A stretch of DNA of 64,000 nt from Parvibaculum sp. (GCF_019635935.1 NZ_JAHBYN010000001.1:1426001-1490000); one strand, 5' to 3'; shown: positions 1 through 9,543, counted from the stretch's first letter. Numbers and translations are program-made. The notes: generated by a model not told the origin, from the sequence alone.

Positions 1-150
1 CACAAGGCATCGGTGAGTGAGGGAACGCAGGCCGTCTGATCGCTGGACGGATCCGTGTGCTCGAAAGAACTGGACTTCCCAAGCGGGGCAGGCATCACTC
101 AGGGCTGTCGGAGAAATTAATCTCTGTACAGACTATTGAGGGGAGGCTTC

Positions 151-282
151 ATGAATCGCGCCCGCCACGACCGGTCGACCCGCGGCCTCGTAGTCGCGGA
201 AGGCCGCCGCATGAACACACCGGGACTCGACAGGAACGTTCCGGGACCGGGTGGTGCGACGGTAATCTCAGGCACCGTCTAG
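151..282 (+). CDS. small hypothetical ORF, 43 aa
   Basis: An ATG at 151 follows a strong Shine-Dalgarno run (GAGGGGAGG, about 4-6 bases upstream) and opens a 43-codon frame ending TAG at 280-282. The product is basic at the N-terminus and Gly/Pro-rich at the C-terminus, with no domain I recognise. It lies 10 bases before the HNH nuclease gene on the same strand, so it may be the first gene of that phage-like unit or a leader peptide. The support is the ribosome binding site and the spacing only. Confidence 0.4.
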   Translation: MNRARHDRSTRGLVVAEGRRMNTPGLDRNVPGPGGATVISGTV

Positions 283-292
283 CCGCATAGAA

Positions 293-739
293 ATGTTCCG
301 GATCGTCCCCCTGACCCCGATTTTCCGGCGCGGCAGCCCGAAGCCTGCCGGAAAGCATCGCAAGGCCGCCACGGGGCGGCAACCGCGCAATCGCGCTCAT
401 TTTGGGATTATCGCGCTCCTGCCCTGTGCCGTCCCCGGATGCGGTGCACATCCGGTCCACGTCGCCCATATCCGTTTCGCATGTGTTTTGGAAGGCGCCG
501 CTCACACCGGCAAGGGCATGAAACCCGAGGACTGGCGCGTGCTGCCGCTATGCCCCACCCACCACACCGAAGGGCCGGATGCGCAGCACCGGATGAACGA
601 GGAGGTCTTCTGGACCTCGCATGGCATCAACCCCTACGCGCTCGCACGTGCACTCTGGAATCTGAGCGGCAGCATCGAGGCAATGCGCTTCCTCGTGACA
701 CATGCCCCGCAGGTCTTCCCCGCACGCCGGGACCGCTAG
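293..739 (+). CDS. HNH-type nuclease, DUF968-like phage protein
   Basis: This 148-residue protein has the cysteine/histidine layout of phage-associated HNH nucleases. A CAVPGCG motif near residue 45 is followed by HVAHIRF, then KPEDWRVLPLCPTHH and a conserved tail around NEEVFW. The paired CxxxC and CPTHH elements should bind zinc and form the beta-beta-alpha-metal nuclease fold. Related proteins sit in lambdoid and alphaproteobacterial prophages near recombination genes, which fits the Gp157-like and Rad52-like genes downstream. The start at ATG 293 has no clear ribosome binding site, and the first ~40 basic residues are poorly conserved, so the true start is uncertain. The nuclease fold is secure; the substrate is unknown. 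Confidence 0.7.
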   Translation: MFRIVPLTPIFRRGSPKPAGKHRKAATGRQPRNRAHFGIIALLPCAVPGCGAHPVHVAHIRFACVLEGAAHTGKGMKPEDWRVLPLCPTHHTEGPDAQHRMNEEVFWTSHGINPYALARALWNLSGSIEAMRFLVTHAPQVFPARRDR

Positions 740-1060
740 CGCATCACCTGATCGCCATCATCCCGGCATGACCACACGGCCAACGCCAGCAAGCCCAGGC
801 CTGGCGCGAGTGTAACAGCACGTCTTCGGGCAATCATATCCACTGCACCATCGCTTGCCGGACATTCAGGCGAACGACCGGGACACCCCGGAACCGGGCC
901 GAATTTTCCGCCGCATCTGCCGCGCGTTGGGTCATCGCCTCATCGGATGCTGTTTGTCCCCGCAACTCCCTGCCCCACTGCAACCACCTTCAGTGACTTC
1001 GTTGCTGGCAGTTGTTGCAGGGGGAAACGGGAAGAACGGGGACAAGTCGCCGGACCGCGC
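740..1060. other. 321-bp gene-free stretch with a distant inverted repeat
   Basis: No credible gene is visible here. The only structure noticed is a 9-base inverted repeat, TTGTCCCCG at 954-962 and CGGGGACAA at 1037-1045, separated by 74 bases. It could be a remnant of a mobile-element end or chance in GC-rich DNA. Confidence 0.4.
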
Positions 1061-1330
1061 CTAGCCGTCGGCCGATGTCGATGCGTCGGCCGGTATCGAG
1101 GCAAGCCGGACCCCGGGCCCGCCCGCGGCATCGGGTGGCGTGAAGGTCACGCCGGCCGCCTCGAGCGCCTGCTGCAGCCGCCAGAGATTGCCGGCATGGC
1201 CTTGGGCGATGCCCGAGCCCCGCTCCATGCGCTGGACGGTCGAGAGGCCGAGCCCCGCCTTCCGGGCGAGGTCGTCGCGCGACCAGTCGAGCAGGCCGCG
1301 GGCGGCACGTATCTGGGCGGAATGGAGCAC
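1061..1330 (-). CDS. XRE-family HTH transcriptional regulator
   Basis: This is a short, single-domain DNA-binding protein of the Cro/CI type. The helix-turn-helix is visible as IRAARGLLDWSRDDLARKAG followed by LGLSTVQRMERG, and the rest is a short tail. I prefer the GTG at 1328-1330 as start because GAGG lies about nine bases upstream; a TTG at 1345 would add five residues. It is divergent from the Gp157-like gene across a roughly 100-bp gap, the usual arrangement for a small repressor controlling a neighbouring phage early operon and itself. The target is inferred from position only. Confidence 0.75.
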   Translation of the reverse strand: MLHSAQIRAARGLLDWSRDDLARKAGLGLSTVQRMERGSGIAQGHAGNLWRLQQALEAAGVTFTPPDAAGGPGVRLASIPADASTSADG

Positions 1331-1433
1331 GGGAAAGGACCTCAAATAAGTCTGATATGACCTGTTTCAGTTGACTTCAGGCGTCCCGATGGCATGGTTC
1401 AGGTCCCTAATGACCGGAAAAGGATCATTTATC
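1331..1433. promoter_or_regulatory. divergent control region between XRE regulator and Gp157-like gene
   Basis: This short gap is more A/T-rich than its surroundings and separates two divergent phage-type genes. It contains imperfect palindromic stretches such as TCAAATAAGTCTGATATGA and CTGTTTCAGTTGACTTCAG. They are plausible operators for the XRE protein, but the symmetry is weak and no promoter was assigned with confidence. Confidence 0.35.
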
Positions 1434-2018
1434 ATGACCGAGACTGTTGCAAGCCCTGCCGCCCCGCCAGCCCCGCCTCCCGTGCCGCCGGCACCGGACG
1501 GACCGCCACAGGGCATGAGCCCGGCGGTTGCCGCCGAACTCCATCAGCATCTCTACCTGAAAGAGCGGCTCGAGGCCGAGTTCCCCGATCTCGACGACGA
1601 GACCCTTGCCGATACGCTGGACGGCGAGACCCGGCTCAACGAGGCGCTGGCCTCGGTCCTGCGCTCGCGCGAGGAGGACCTGTCGCTTGCCACGGGCCTC
1701 AAGGCCCGGATCGAGACCATGCGGGCCCGGCTCGAGCGTTTCCAGGACCGGGCCGAGCGCAAGCGGAGCCTGGTCGCCGATGTGATGGTCCGCGCCGACA
1801 TCAGGCGCCTGCTGATGCCCGACTTCACCGCCTCGCTGAGAACCGTGCCGCCGGGTCTGGTCGTCGAGGATGAGGCGCAGGTGCCCGAGGCCTTCTGGAA
1901 GCCGCAAGCCCCGAAGCTCGACCGGGCCGCACTTGGCGAGGCCTTGCGCCGCGGCGAGGCGGTTGCCGGCGCGACGCTTGGCGCGGCGCGCTGCTCGATC
2001 ACCATCCGCACAGCCTGA
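1434..2018 (+). CDS. Siphovirus Gp157-like protein
   Basis: The 194-residue product starts with a Pro/Ala-rich linker (to about residue 30) followed by a long charged helical region. That region contains LKARIETMRARLERFQDRAERKR and then a conserved core with DFTASLRTVPPGL and VPEAFW. This order matches the Gp157 family of siphovirus proteins, which often lies beside a Rad52 or Erf annealing protein and has been linked to phage resistance in Streptococcus thermophilus. The ATG at 1434 is chosen because the sequence upstream lacks family character and a weak AAAGGA lies before it. The Rad52-like gene follows after 15 bases, suggesting an operon. The biochemical role is unknown. Confidence 0.7.
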   Translation: MTETVASPAAPPAPPPVPPAPDGPPQGMSPAVAAELHQHLYLKERLEAEFPDLDDETLADTLDGETRLNEALASVLRSREEDLSLATGLKARIETMRARLERFQDRAERKRSLVADVMVRADIRRLLMPDFTASLRTVPPGLVVEDEAQVPEAFWKPQAPKLDRAALGEALRRGEAVAGATLGAARCSITIRTA

Positions 2019-2033
2019 GGGGGGAAGCCGGAG

Positions 2034-2936
2034 ATGCCGCTGACACGCAAGCAGGTCAAGGCGCTCGGGATCGCCCCGCCCGCCGACGCGATCCGGACCC
2101 GGGAGGAAGGGGGCAAGTCGCTCTCTTATCTGGAGGGCTGGTATCTGGTCCGCGAGGCCAACCGGATCTTCGGGCCGGAGCGCTGGGACCGGATCACGCT
2201 GACGACGCAATGCGTCTGGCAGGGCAAGTATGAAGGCAAGCCCGCCTGCAGCTACACGGCCCGGGTCCGGCTCTGTATCCGGGCCGGGACCGCAAGCTTT
2301 GTGCGCGAGGGGTCGGGGGTCGGTCATGGTCAGGGCCTGCATCCGGGCGAGGCGCATGGACAGGCCCTCAAGGCGGCCGAGACCGATGCGACCAAGCGGG
2401 CGCTGGCCACCATCGGTGCGCCCTTCGGGCTGACGCTTTACGAGACGGCGCCGGCCGACGGCAAGGCGCGGGACGCGGCAGACGGCGTCCCGGCCGATGC
2501 GCTCTCCCCACCCGCAAACCGGACCCTGCCCGCCCGCGACCGCTGGCTGCTGCGGGACCCCGCGGGCGAGGTTCTGGGCTTCTACACCAGCCCGATCATG
2601 GCCTGTTCGGCGCTGCGCCGCGCCGTCAACGGCGCCGCCGATGCCATCACCCTCGAGGCGCTCTATACACAGAACAAGCGCTTCCTCGCCCGGCTCGTGG
2701 CGGAGCGGCCCGATCTCGTCAGCGATACCGGCCGGCATTATGCCGCGATCCTCAGCGCGCTCTTCCAGGCGCGTCTGAAGGCGCTCTCGATGAACGGGAC
2801 GGGGGGCGCCGGGACCGCACGAGCCGCACGGGACACCGAGCCCGCACGGGACGCAAAGACCGCGGAGCCCGCACAACTCGCCAATGAGTCCGCCGGACCG
2901 ATACGCATCGGCGATACGCCGCCCGCACCTGTCTGA
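2034..2936 (+). CDS. Rad52-like single-strand annealing protein
   Basis: The N-terminal ~150 residues carry the Rad52/22 family pattern: SYLEGWYLVREANRIFGPER, a strand with YTARVRL, a glycine-rich VREGSGVGHGQG, and EAHGQALKAAETDATKRAL before FGLTLY. Such proteins form rings that anneal complementary single strands, and in phages they replace Red-beta. The C-terminal half (residues ~160-300) is Pro/Ala-rich, less conserved and probably flexible. The gene follows the Gp157-like gene in one unit and ends convergent with the VanZ-like gene. No partner exonuclease or SSB is visible inside the window, so the module is incomplete or extends to the left. Confidence 0.8.
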   Translation: MPLTRKQVKALGIAPPADAIRTREEGGKSLSYLEGWYLVREANRIFGPERWDRITLTTQCVWQGKYEGKPACSYTARVRLCIRAGTASFVREGSGVGHGQGLHPGEAHGQALKAAETDATKRALATIGAPFGLTLYETAPADGKARDAADGVPADALSPPANRTLPARDRWLLRDPAGEVLGFYTSPIMACSALRRAVNGAADAITLEALYTQNKRFLARLVAERPDLVSDTGRHYAAILSALFQARLKALSMNGTGGAGTARAARDTEPARDAKTAEPAQLANESAGPIRIGDTPPAPV

Positions 2937-2955
2937 GCGGGCGTCCAGCGGGGGT

Positions 2956-3414
2956 CTAGCGCGCCTCGCCGGGCGCGAACAACCCGTCCCCGCCATCGAA
3001 AGCAAGTCCTGCCGCCACCGGACGGGACCGGCGCGCAAGCAACATCGCGACAAGGATCCCGGCCGAGGTTCCAGCCGCGATACCAAGCCCGTTCGCGGCG
3101 AGATCGCCGAAAGAGGCCGAACGCATCGGCAGAAAGGCCTGGGCAAGTTCGATCGCGCCGCTCAGCAGGAAGAGGCCCGAGGCCGCCGCCAACCGCGATG
3201 CAAACCGCACGAGCAGCGGCGGCGCAAAAGCCGCCAGCAGCGCCCAGGCGCAAAAATGCACAAGCTTGTCGGCATGAGGGAGTGGAATCTTCAGGGATGA
3301 CGGCCCGAGATCCGGCATCAGCGAGCCCGCCAGAACGGCAAGCCCGAGCATCAGCCAGACAAGCACAAGCAGCAGCCGGAGGCGGCGAAGGCTATGGGGA
3401 TCGCTCAACGGCAT
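2956..3414 (-). CDS. VanZ-like integral membrane protein
   Basis: A 152-residue membrane protein with about four hydrophobic segments. It shows the VanZ family signature HADKLVHFCAWALLA near residue 47 and IELAQAFLPMRSASFGDLAANGLG near residue 87. VanZ-like proteins are widespread and mostly of unknown function; some affect teicoplanin resistance. It lies just upstream of the manC gene on the same strand order (manC stop side at 3456) and marks the return from phage-like DNA to envelope genes. Confidence 0.75.
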   Translation of the reverse strand: MPLSDPHSLRRLRLLLVLVWLMLGLAVLAGSLMPDLGPSSLKIPLPHADKLVHFCAWALLAAFAPPLLVRFASRLAAASGLFLLSGAIELAQAFLPMRSASFGDLAANGLGIAAGTSAGILVAMLLARRSRPVAAGLAFDGGDGLFAPGEAR

Positions 3415-3455
3415 AAGGCTCTCTCGTAGCGGGGCATATTGGCGGGCGGTCGCCC

Positions 3456-4889
3456 CTATTCCGCGGCGGGCTTCTTCACATCGCGGCCATAGACATCGTC
3501 AAAGCGGACAATATCGTCCTCGCCGAGATAGGCGCCCGATTGCACCTCGATGATCGAGAGCGGCTCGCTGCCGGGATTTTCAAGCCGGTGCTTCGTCTCG
3601 ATCGGAATATAGACCGACTGGTTTTCCTCCAGCATCGACACCGCGTCGCCGACCGTCACCTGCGCCCGGCCCTTGACCACGACCCAGTGCTCGGCGCGCC
3701 GGTGATGCATCTGCAACGACAGCGCCGCGCCCGGATGCACCATCAGATGCTTGACCTGATGCCGCGCCCCGGCATCGAGGCTTTCATAGAAGCCCCAGGG
3801 CCGGTGAACGCGGCGATGGGCGCTGTGTTCGCTGCGCCCGGCGCCGGCAATCCGCGCAACGATCTTCTTGACGTCCTGCACGCGGTCGCGCGACGCGACC
3901 AGCAGCACATCGCCGGTCTCGACAATGACCAGATTGTCGACGCCGAGCGTTGCGACAAGCCCATGCTCGGCGCGGATATAGCTGTCTCGCGTGTCCTCGG
4001 CGATCACATCGCCGATCGTCACATTGCCGCTGTCGTCTTTCGCGCCGATCTCCCAGAGCGCGCTCCAGGAGCCGATATCGCTCCAGCCCATATCGGCCGG
4101 GATAACGGCCGCCGCATCCGTCCGTTCCATCACCGCGTAATCGATCGAATCCGACGGACAGGCGGCGAATGCCGCGGCGTCGAGACGGAGGAAATCGAGA
4201 TCATGCGCCGCCTTCGCCACCGCCTCGCCGGCGCGTGCCGCGATCTCGGGGCAATGAGCGCGCATCTCTTCGAGAATCCGGTCGGCGCGGAACATGAAGA
4301 TGCCCGCATTCCAGTCATAGTCGCCCTCGGCAAGATAGTTCTCGGCGGTTGCAAGGTCCGGCTTCTCGACGAAACGCGCCACTGCAAAGCCGGGTCCTTC
4401 GGCCAGCGCCGCGCCGCGCCTGATATAGCCGTAACCGGTTTCGGGTGCCGACGGCACGATGCCGAAAGTGACGAGCTTGCCGGCCGCGGCCAGCCGCGCG
4501 CCCTCGTTGACCGCGCGCCGGAAGGCCTCGACATCGCCGATATGATGATCGGCCGGCAGGATCAGCAGGATGCCCTGCGGATCGCGCGACTGGACAAAGG
4601 CTGCGGCCGCCGCGGCCGCGGGCGCGGTGTTGCGGCCTTCGGGCTCCAGAATATGCGCGAGCGGCCTGAACCCCGCCTCCTGCATCTGCTGGGCGATGAT
4701 GAAACGCTGATCGTCGTTCGAGACGACAATCGGCGCCGCGCAATGCGGCAGCCCGGCAACGCGGGCAGCCGTCTCAACCAGCATGGCGCGGTCTGAAACC
4801 AGCGGCAGCAATTGCTTCGGATAGAGCGCCCGCGAGGTCGGCCAGAGCCGCGAGCCGACACCGCCGGAAAGGATCACGGGATAGATCAT
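3456..4889 (-). CDS. manC: mannose-1-phosphate guanylyltransferase / mannose-6-phosphate isomerase
   Basis: This enzyme makes GDP-mannose from mannose-1-phosphate and GTP, and the fused C-terminal cupin can isomerise fructose-6-phosphate to mannose-6-phosphate. The N-terminus has the nucleotidyltransferase motif ILSGGVGSRLWPTSR with YPKQ shortly after, and FVEKP near residue 175. The C-terminal cupin shows RPWGFYESLD, HHRRAEHWVVVKG and the metal-binding HRLENPG. At 477 residues it is full length for type II bifunctional enzymes. It is divergent from galU. GDP-mannose feeds the two gmd-type genes and fcl about 1.5-4 kb away. Cytosolic; assignment secure. Confidence 0.93.
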   Translation of the reverse strand: MIYPVILSGGVGSRLWPTSRALYPKQLLPLVSDRAMLVETAARVAGLPHCAAPIVVSNDDQRFIIAQQMQEAGFRPLAHILEPEGRNTAPAAAAAAAFVQSRDPQGILLILPADHHIGDVEAFRRAVNEGARLAAAGKLVTFGIVPSAPETGYGYIRRGAALAEGPGFAVARFVEKPDLATAENYLAEGDYDWNAGIFMFRADRILEEMRAHCPEIAARAGEAVAKAAHDLDFLRLDAAAFAACPSDSIDYAVMERTDAAAVIPADMGWSDIGSWSALWEIGAKDDSGNVTIGDVIAEDTRDSYIRAEHGLVATLGVDNLVIVETGDVLLVASRDRVQDVKKIVARIAGAGRSEHSAHRRVHRPWGFYESLDAGARHQVKHLMVHPGAALSLQMHHRRAEHWVVVKGRAQVTVGDAVSMLEENQSVYIPIETKHRLENPGSEPLSIIEVQSGAYLGEDDIVRFDDVYGRDVKKPAAE

Positions 4890-5152
4890 TCATCGCTCCG
4901 TTGGCTGGCACCGGATGCCCGTCGGCACAATTATCCTTGTGGGCGGCGGCCCGGCAAAGATAGCCAAGTTCGTCCGGTGTTTCACCCCGTTCCGGCCGGT
5001 TTGGTTAAGCACCGCCGCAATCATTTCAGGGCCGGCAGGCCCGGCCACGGCCCGGGAGGCTCGCGCTTGCGGCAAATCGGGATTAATGCGAAACCAGACG
5101 AGCCTTGTCCCCACCTTGCCGGCACGCTTCCATAAAGGGCAAACCGCTTCCG
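4890..5152. promoter_or_regulatory. divergent intergenic region manC / galU
   Basis: A 263-bp gap between two divergent sugar-nucleotide genes must hold the promoters of both. I could not identify convincing -35/-10 pairs or an operator. Confidence 0.4.
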
Positions 5153-6040
5153 ATGACCACCACCCCCCGCAAAATTCGCAAGGCCGTCTTCCCCGTTGCC
5201 GGCCTCGGCACCCGCTTTCTGCCGGCTACCAAGGCCGTGCCGAAGGAAATGCTGACCGTCGTCGACAAGCCGGTGATCCAGTATGCGGTCGAGGAAGCGG
5301 CCGAGGCCGGCATCGAACATTTTGTCTTCGTGACCGGCCGCGGCAAGGGCGCCATCGAGGATCATTTCGATATCGCCTATGAGCTTGAAGCGACGCTGAA
5401 GGCCCGCGGCAAGACCGCTGAAATTGCACAGCTTGAAGCGACCCGTCCGGCCGCCGGCGCGGCGAGCTTCGTGCGCCAGCAGGAGCCGCTGGGGCTCGGT
5501 CACGCGGTCTGGTGCGCCCGCGACATTGTCGGCAACGAGCCCTTCGCGCTGGCCCTGCCGGACATGCTGATCCACGGCCCCCGCGGCTGCTTCGCCCAGA
5601 TGATGGATGTCTATGCGCGTCATGGCGGCAATGTGATCGCGGTCGAGGAAGTGCCGCATGAGCATGTCAACCGCTACGGCGTCGTCGCGCTGGCCGGCGA
5701 TCTCGGCAATGCGACGCACCGCATTTCCGGCATGGTCGAAAAGCCGAAACTCGAAGACGCGCCGTCGAACCTGATCGTTTCGGGCCGCTACATCCTGCAA
5801 CCGGAAATCTTTGCAAAACTCGAAACGCAGAAGCCGGGCGCCGGCGGCGAAATCCAGCTCACCGATGCGATGATCGCCCTGATGGCCGGACAGGATTTCT
5901 TTTCATACCGCTTCGAAGGCACGACGTATGATTGCGGCGACAAGATCGGATATTTGGCCGCCAATGTGGCGCTTGCGCTCGCGCGCCCCGACATCGCCCC
6001 GAAGTTCCGGCCCGTCCTGGAAAAGCTGACACGAGAATAA
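5153..6040 (+). CDS. galU: UTP-glucose-1-phosphate uridylyltransferase
   Basis: GalU joins UTP and glucose-1-phosphate to give UDP-glucose, the precursor for UDP-glucuronate (ugd at 13.1 kb) and for hexose-phosphate transfer to the lipid carrier. The signature [20 protein letters not shown] opens the protein, [19 protein letters not shown] follows, and MVEKP and [10 protein letters not shown] are in the expected places. The ATG at 5153 gives a 295-residue protein with the normal short N-terminus; an ORF extension upstream to 5105 has no family character. It converges with the gmd-like gene. Confidence 0.93.
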   Translation: MTTTPRKIRKAVFPVAGLGTRFLPATKAVPKEMLTVVDKPVIQYAVEEAAEAGIEHFVFVTGRGKGAIEDHFDIAYELEATLKARGKTAEIAQLEATRPAAGAASFVRQQEPLGLGHAVWCARDIVGNEPFALALPDMLIHGPRGCFAQMMDVYARHGGNVIAVEEVPHEHVNRYGVVALAGDLGNATHRISGMVEKPKLEDAPSNLIVSGRYILQPEIFAKLETQKPGAGGEIQLTDAMIALMAGQDFFSYRFEGTTYDCGDKIGYLAANVALALARPDIAPKFRPVLEKLTRE

Positions 6041-6090
6041 GCGCCGGGAGGAACAAGTGCCGCGCGGGTTTTGCCCGCCGCCGCGAGTTT

Positions 6091-7257
6091 TCAGTCGGAA
6101 CCGCCGGCGGCAACGGCAACGCTTGACTGCGCAAGGCGCGCAATATCGGCCGCAACCATCTCGCCGACCAGTTCGGCAAAGCTTGTCCGCCGGCGCCAGC
6201 CCAGCTTGTGCTGCGCGCGCGACGCATCGCCGATCGTGACGCTGATATCGGTCGGGCGGAAGAAGGCCGGATTGATCTCGACCAGGCGCTCTCTTGTATC
6301 GGTATCAAAGCCAATTTCGTCAACGCCCTCGCCTTCCCAGACGACCGATCGGCCAATTTCGGAAAAAGCGAGCTCCACAAATTCACGTACCGAATGATGC
6401 TCGCCGGTTGCCAGCACATAGTCGCCGGGTTCGTCCTGTTGCAGCATCAGCCACATCCCCTCGACATAGTCGCGCGCATGGCCCCAATCGCGGCGCGCAT
6501 CAAGATTGCCGAGCTTCAACGGCGCCGGATTCCCCACATGCCGTTCGGCAACCGCATGCGAGATTTTCCGGGTCACGAAATTGCGCCCGCGCCACGGGCT
6601 CTCGTGATTGAAGAGAATGCCGTTGGAGGCGTGAACGCCGAAGGCCTCGCGGAAATTGACCGTCGCCTCGAAAGCGGCGTGCTTCGAGACGGCATAGGGG
6701 CTCAACGGATGAAGCGCCGTGTCCTCGTTCTGGGTCTTCCCCTTCGCATCGCCGAACATTTCCGAGCTTGAAGCCTGATAAAAACGCGTGCGGCGCGCCG
6801 GGTCGAGTTTCACGAGCGCGTTCAACAGGCGCACCGCGCCCGTCGCATTGACATCGGTCGTATAGGCCGGATCGTCGAAACTGGTTTGGATGTGGGTTTG
6901 CGCGGCCAGATTGTAGATCTCGTCGGGGCGCACGCTGTCCAGAAGCCGCGAAAGGCCGGCGGCGTCGATCATGTCGCAACTATGCAGATGAAGCCGCCGG
7001 TTGAGATCGGCAATATGGGCAAACCGGCCGCGATCGAGCCGCGACACGTCGCGCGAGACCCCGTGGACCGCATAGCCCTTTTCGAGCAGGAAGGCGGCAA
7101 GATACCCCCCATCCTGCCCCGTAATGCCGGTAATCAGGGCCACCGGCGCATGGCCAGCAAAATTGTTGCGTTTGAGCGGCGTTGCTTGCGTCAAGGCGGG
7201 CTTGTCCGGGGGGTGGAAAGGGGCCTTCAGGGGCGGGTTGTACAGGGCTTTTACCAT
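6091..7257 (-). CDS. divergent GDP-mannose 4,6-dehydratase paralogue (SDR)
   Basis: A 388-residue extended SDR clearly related to Gmd, with [32 protein letters not shown], the catalytic SSSEMFG and YAVSK, and the C-terminal [18 protein letters not shown]. It differs from the canonical copy at 8260-9339 because the RRSS-FNT loop after the second strand is missing. That loop binds NADP and bridges the tetramer in known Gmd enzymes; here the stretch reads SRDVSRLDRGRF. An N-terminal extension of about 40 residues precedes the Rossmann motif. It may make the same 4-keto-6-deoxy sugar or have shifted substrate. ATG 7257 is chosen because the longer reading upstream is unlike the family. Confidence 0.8.
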   Translation of the reverse strand: MVKALYNPPLKAPFHPPDKPALTQATPLKRNNFAGHAPVALITGITGQDGGYLAAFLLEKGYAVHGVSRDVSRLDRGRFAHIADLNRRLHLHSCDMIDAAGLSRLLDSVRPDEIYNLAAQTHIQTSFDDPAYTTDVNATGAVRLLNALVKLDPARRTRFYQASSSEMFGDAKGKTQNEDTALHPLSPYAVSKHAAFEATVNFREAFGVHASNGILFNHESPWRGRNFVTRKISHAVAERHVGNPAPLKLGNLDARRDWGHARDYVEGMWLMLQQDEPGDYVLATGEHHSVREFVELAFSEIGRSVVWEGEGVDEIGFDTDTRERLVEINPAFFRPTDISVTIGDASRAQHKLGWRRRTSFAELVGEMVAADIARLAQSSVAVAAGGSD

Positions 7258-7304
7258 GAGCCCCGGCGGAGCAACAGATGCGACGGCCGGTGCCTTTGGA
7301 CAAT

Positions 7305-8267
7305 TTACCGGCCGGAGGCGACCGGCAGGTGGTCGCAATACCAGCGATAGACCTCCCGCACCCCCTCATCGAGCGATATCCGGGCCTTCCAGCCCCGGGC
7401 GGTGAGGCGGGAAACGTCCATCAGCTTGCGCGGGGTGCCATCGGGCTTGGAAGGATCGGTCACGATCTCGCCCCGATAGCCGACAACATCGCGCACAAGC
7501 TCCGCGAGCTCGCGGATCGACAGGTCGCTGCCCGAGCCCACATTGATGTGATCCTCTTCCGAATAGGTCTTCATCAGATGAACCAGCGCGTCCGCACAAT
7601 CGTCGACATGCAGAAACTCGCGCTTCGGCGTACCGGTGCCCCAAAGCGTCACGCTTGCGGCGCCCGCTTCGCGCGCCGCATGCATCTTGGCGATCAGCGC
7701 CGGCAGCACATGCGAGGATTGCAGGTCGAAATTGTCGCCGGGACCGTAGAGATTGGTCGGCATGGCCGAAATGAAGTCGCAGCCATATTGACGACGATAG
7801 GCCTGGCAGAGCTTGATGCCGGCGATCTTGGCGACCGCATACCATTGATTGGTCGGCTCGAGCGGCCCGGTCAACAATGCCTCTTCGGACATCGGCTGCG
7901 GCGCGAGCTTCGGATAGATGCAGGACGAACCGAGAAAGAGCAGCTTCTCGACGCCCGCGCGCCATGCGGCCTGAATGAGATTGGCCTCGATCATCAGATT
8001 GTCGTAGAGGAACTCGGCCGGCCGCTGATCATTGGCGAGGATGCCGCCGACCGTCGCGGCCGGCACAAACACCGCCTGCGGACGATGCGTCTCCATCCAT
8101 GCCTCGACATCCGCCTGGCGGCGGAGATCCACCTGCGCGCGGCCGGCGACCAGCACCTCGCAGGATTCCCGCTCGAGCCGGCGCAGAATGGCCGACCCGA
8201 CCATGCCCCGATGGCCGGCCACATAGACCCGTTTGCCGTCAAGCGCATATGCGGCCGGCTCAGTCAT
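7305..8267 (-). CDS. fcl: GDP-L-fucose synthase
   Basis: Fcl epimerises and reduces GDP-4-keto-6-deoxymannose to GDP-L-fucose with NADPH. The protein has [19 protein letters not shown] at the N-terminus, the family-typical [10 protein letters not shown], the catalytic SSCIYPK and [15 protein letters not shown] (the Tyr-x3-Lys pair) and [12 protein letters not shown]. Length (320) is normal. Its ATG overlaps the end of gmd by 8 bases, so the two are translationally coupled and supply consecutive steps. The gmd paralogue follows 47 bases downstream. Confidence 0.93.
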   Translation of the reverse strand: MTEPAAYALDGKRVYVAGHRGMVGSAILRRLERESCEVLVAGRAQVDLRRQADVEAWMETHRPQAVFVPAATVGGILANDQRPAEFLYDNLMIEANLIQAAWRAGVEKLLFLGSSCIYPKLAPQPMSEEALLTGPLEPTNQWYAVAKIAGIKLCQAYRRQYGCDFISAMPTNLYGPGDNFDLQSSHVLPALIAKMHAAREAGAASVTLWGTGTPKREFLHVDDCADALVHLMKTYSEEDHINVGSGSDLSIRELAELVRDVVGYRGEIVTDPSKPDGTPRKLMDVSRLTARGWKARISLDEGVREVYRWYCDHLPVASGR

Positions 8268-9339
8268 AACGCCCCTTGCGGTCCTGCTCCAGCGCAACGG
8301 CCTTGAGGTCGGAGGCCACCATCTCGGACACAAGTTCGGGAAAGCTCGTGCTGTGTCGCCATCCGAGCTTCTGATGCGCCTTGCGCGGATCGCCCAGCAG
8401 CAGGTCGACCTCGGTGGGACGGAAATAGCGCGGATCGACCTTGACGAGAACCTTGCCGGTCGCGGCATCGATCCCCTGTTCGTCGGCGTCGCGGCCTTTC
8501 CATTCGATCCGCCGTCCGGTTTCGGCAAAGGCGAGCTCCACGAACTCGCGCACCGAATGCGTCTCGCCGGTGGCGAGCACATAATCGTCCGGTTCATCCT
8601 GCTGGACGATCCGCCACATCCCCTCGACATAGTCGCGCGCATGGCCCCAGTCGCGCTTGGCATCGAGATTGCCGAGATAGAGCATGTCCTGAAGCCCGAG
8701 CTCGATTGCCGCGACGGCGCGCGTGATCTTGCGCGTCACGAAAGTCTCGCCGCGCGTAGGCCCTTCATGGTTGAACAAAATGCCGTTCGAGGCATGCATG
8801 TCATAGGCTTCGCGGTAATTGACCGTGATCCAGTAGGCATAGAGCTTTGCCGCCGCATAAGGGCTGCGCGGATAGAAGGGCGTCCGCTCCGATTGGGGCG
8901 TTTCCTGCACCTTGCCGTAAAGCTCCGAGGTCGATGCCTGGTAGAAGCGGGTCTTCTTCTCCATCCCGAGGATGCGGATCGCTTCGAGCAGCCGCAGCGT
9001 GCCCACCGCGTCCGAATTGGCCGTGTATTCGGGCGTTTCGAAACTCACCTGCACATGGGACTGGGCGGCCAGATTGTAGATTTCGTCGGGCTGCGTCTCC
9101 TGCACGATCCGGATCAGGTTGGTTGCGTCGGTCAGGTCGCCGTAATGCAGCCGAAGACGCGCATGCGCGACATGCGGGTCCTCGTAAAGATCGTCGATGC
9201 GTTGCGTGTTGAACGAGGACGAGCGGCGTTTCGTCCCATGGACGATATAGCCCTTCTCGAGCAGAAGCCGCGCTAGCCACGCCCCGTCCTGGCCGGTAAT
9301 ACCCGTGATCAGGGCCGTTTTTGGTTTTGCTGCGGTCAC
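8260..9339 (-). CDS. gmd: GDP-mannose 4,6-dehydratase
   Basis: Canonical Gmd makes GDP-4-keto-6-deoxymannose from GDP-mannose, the substrate of fcl just downstream. It shows [20 protein letters not shown], the complete loop [24 protein letters not shown], the catalytic STSELYG and [10 protein letters not shown], and [11 protein letters not shown] place the start at GTG 9337-9339, preceded by a GGGGG run; an ATG at 9420 would add 27 residues unlike the family. It is divergent from the rml operon across a 204-bp gap. Confidence 0.92.
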   Translation of the reverse strand: MTAAKPKTALITGITGQDGAWLARLLLEKGYIVHGTKRRSSSFNTQRIDDLYEDPHVAHARLRLHYGDLTDATNLIRIVQETQPDEIYNLAAQSHVQVSFETPEYTANSDAVGTLRLLEAIRILGMEKKTRFYQASTSELYGKVQETPQSERTPFYPRSPYAAAKLYAYWITVNYREAYDMHASNGILFNHEGPTRGETFVTRKITRAVAAIELGLQDMLYLGNLDAKRDWGHARDYVEGMWRIVQQDEPDDYVLATGETHSVREFVELAFAETGRRIEWKGRDADEQGIDAATGKVLVKVDPRYFRPTEVDLLLGDPRKAHQKLGWRHSTSFPELVSEMVASDLKAVALEQDRKGRYD

Positions 9340-9543
9340 TGTCGCCCCCAAATCATGAACGGGAACCCTAACCCGGTTCCGGCGCCCCGGGAATTGAGCT
9401 TTTTTTGGCGGCTCCCGCAAGCCGGAACGCCGCGAAATGGTGACCGGCGCGGGGCCGGCCCTTCAATTTGTTATATATGCCTCCGGACGATACGATCCGC
9501 CCCCTGCCCGCCCCATTTGCCTGCTGCCAGCCCGGACAATTCA

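Noticed and set aside
954..1045. 9-bp inverted repeat TTGTCCCCG/CGGGGACAA as a possible mobile-element or attachment site
   Set aside because: The arms are short and 74 bases apart, with no coding content or matching direct repeats; recorded only as a feature of the gap.
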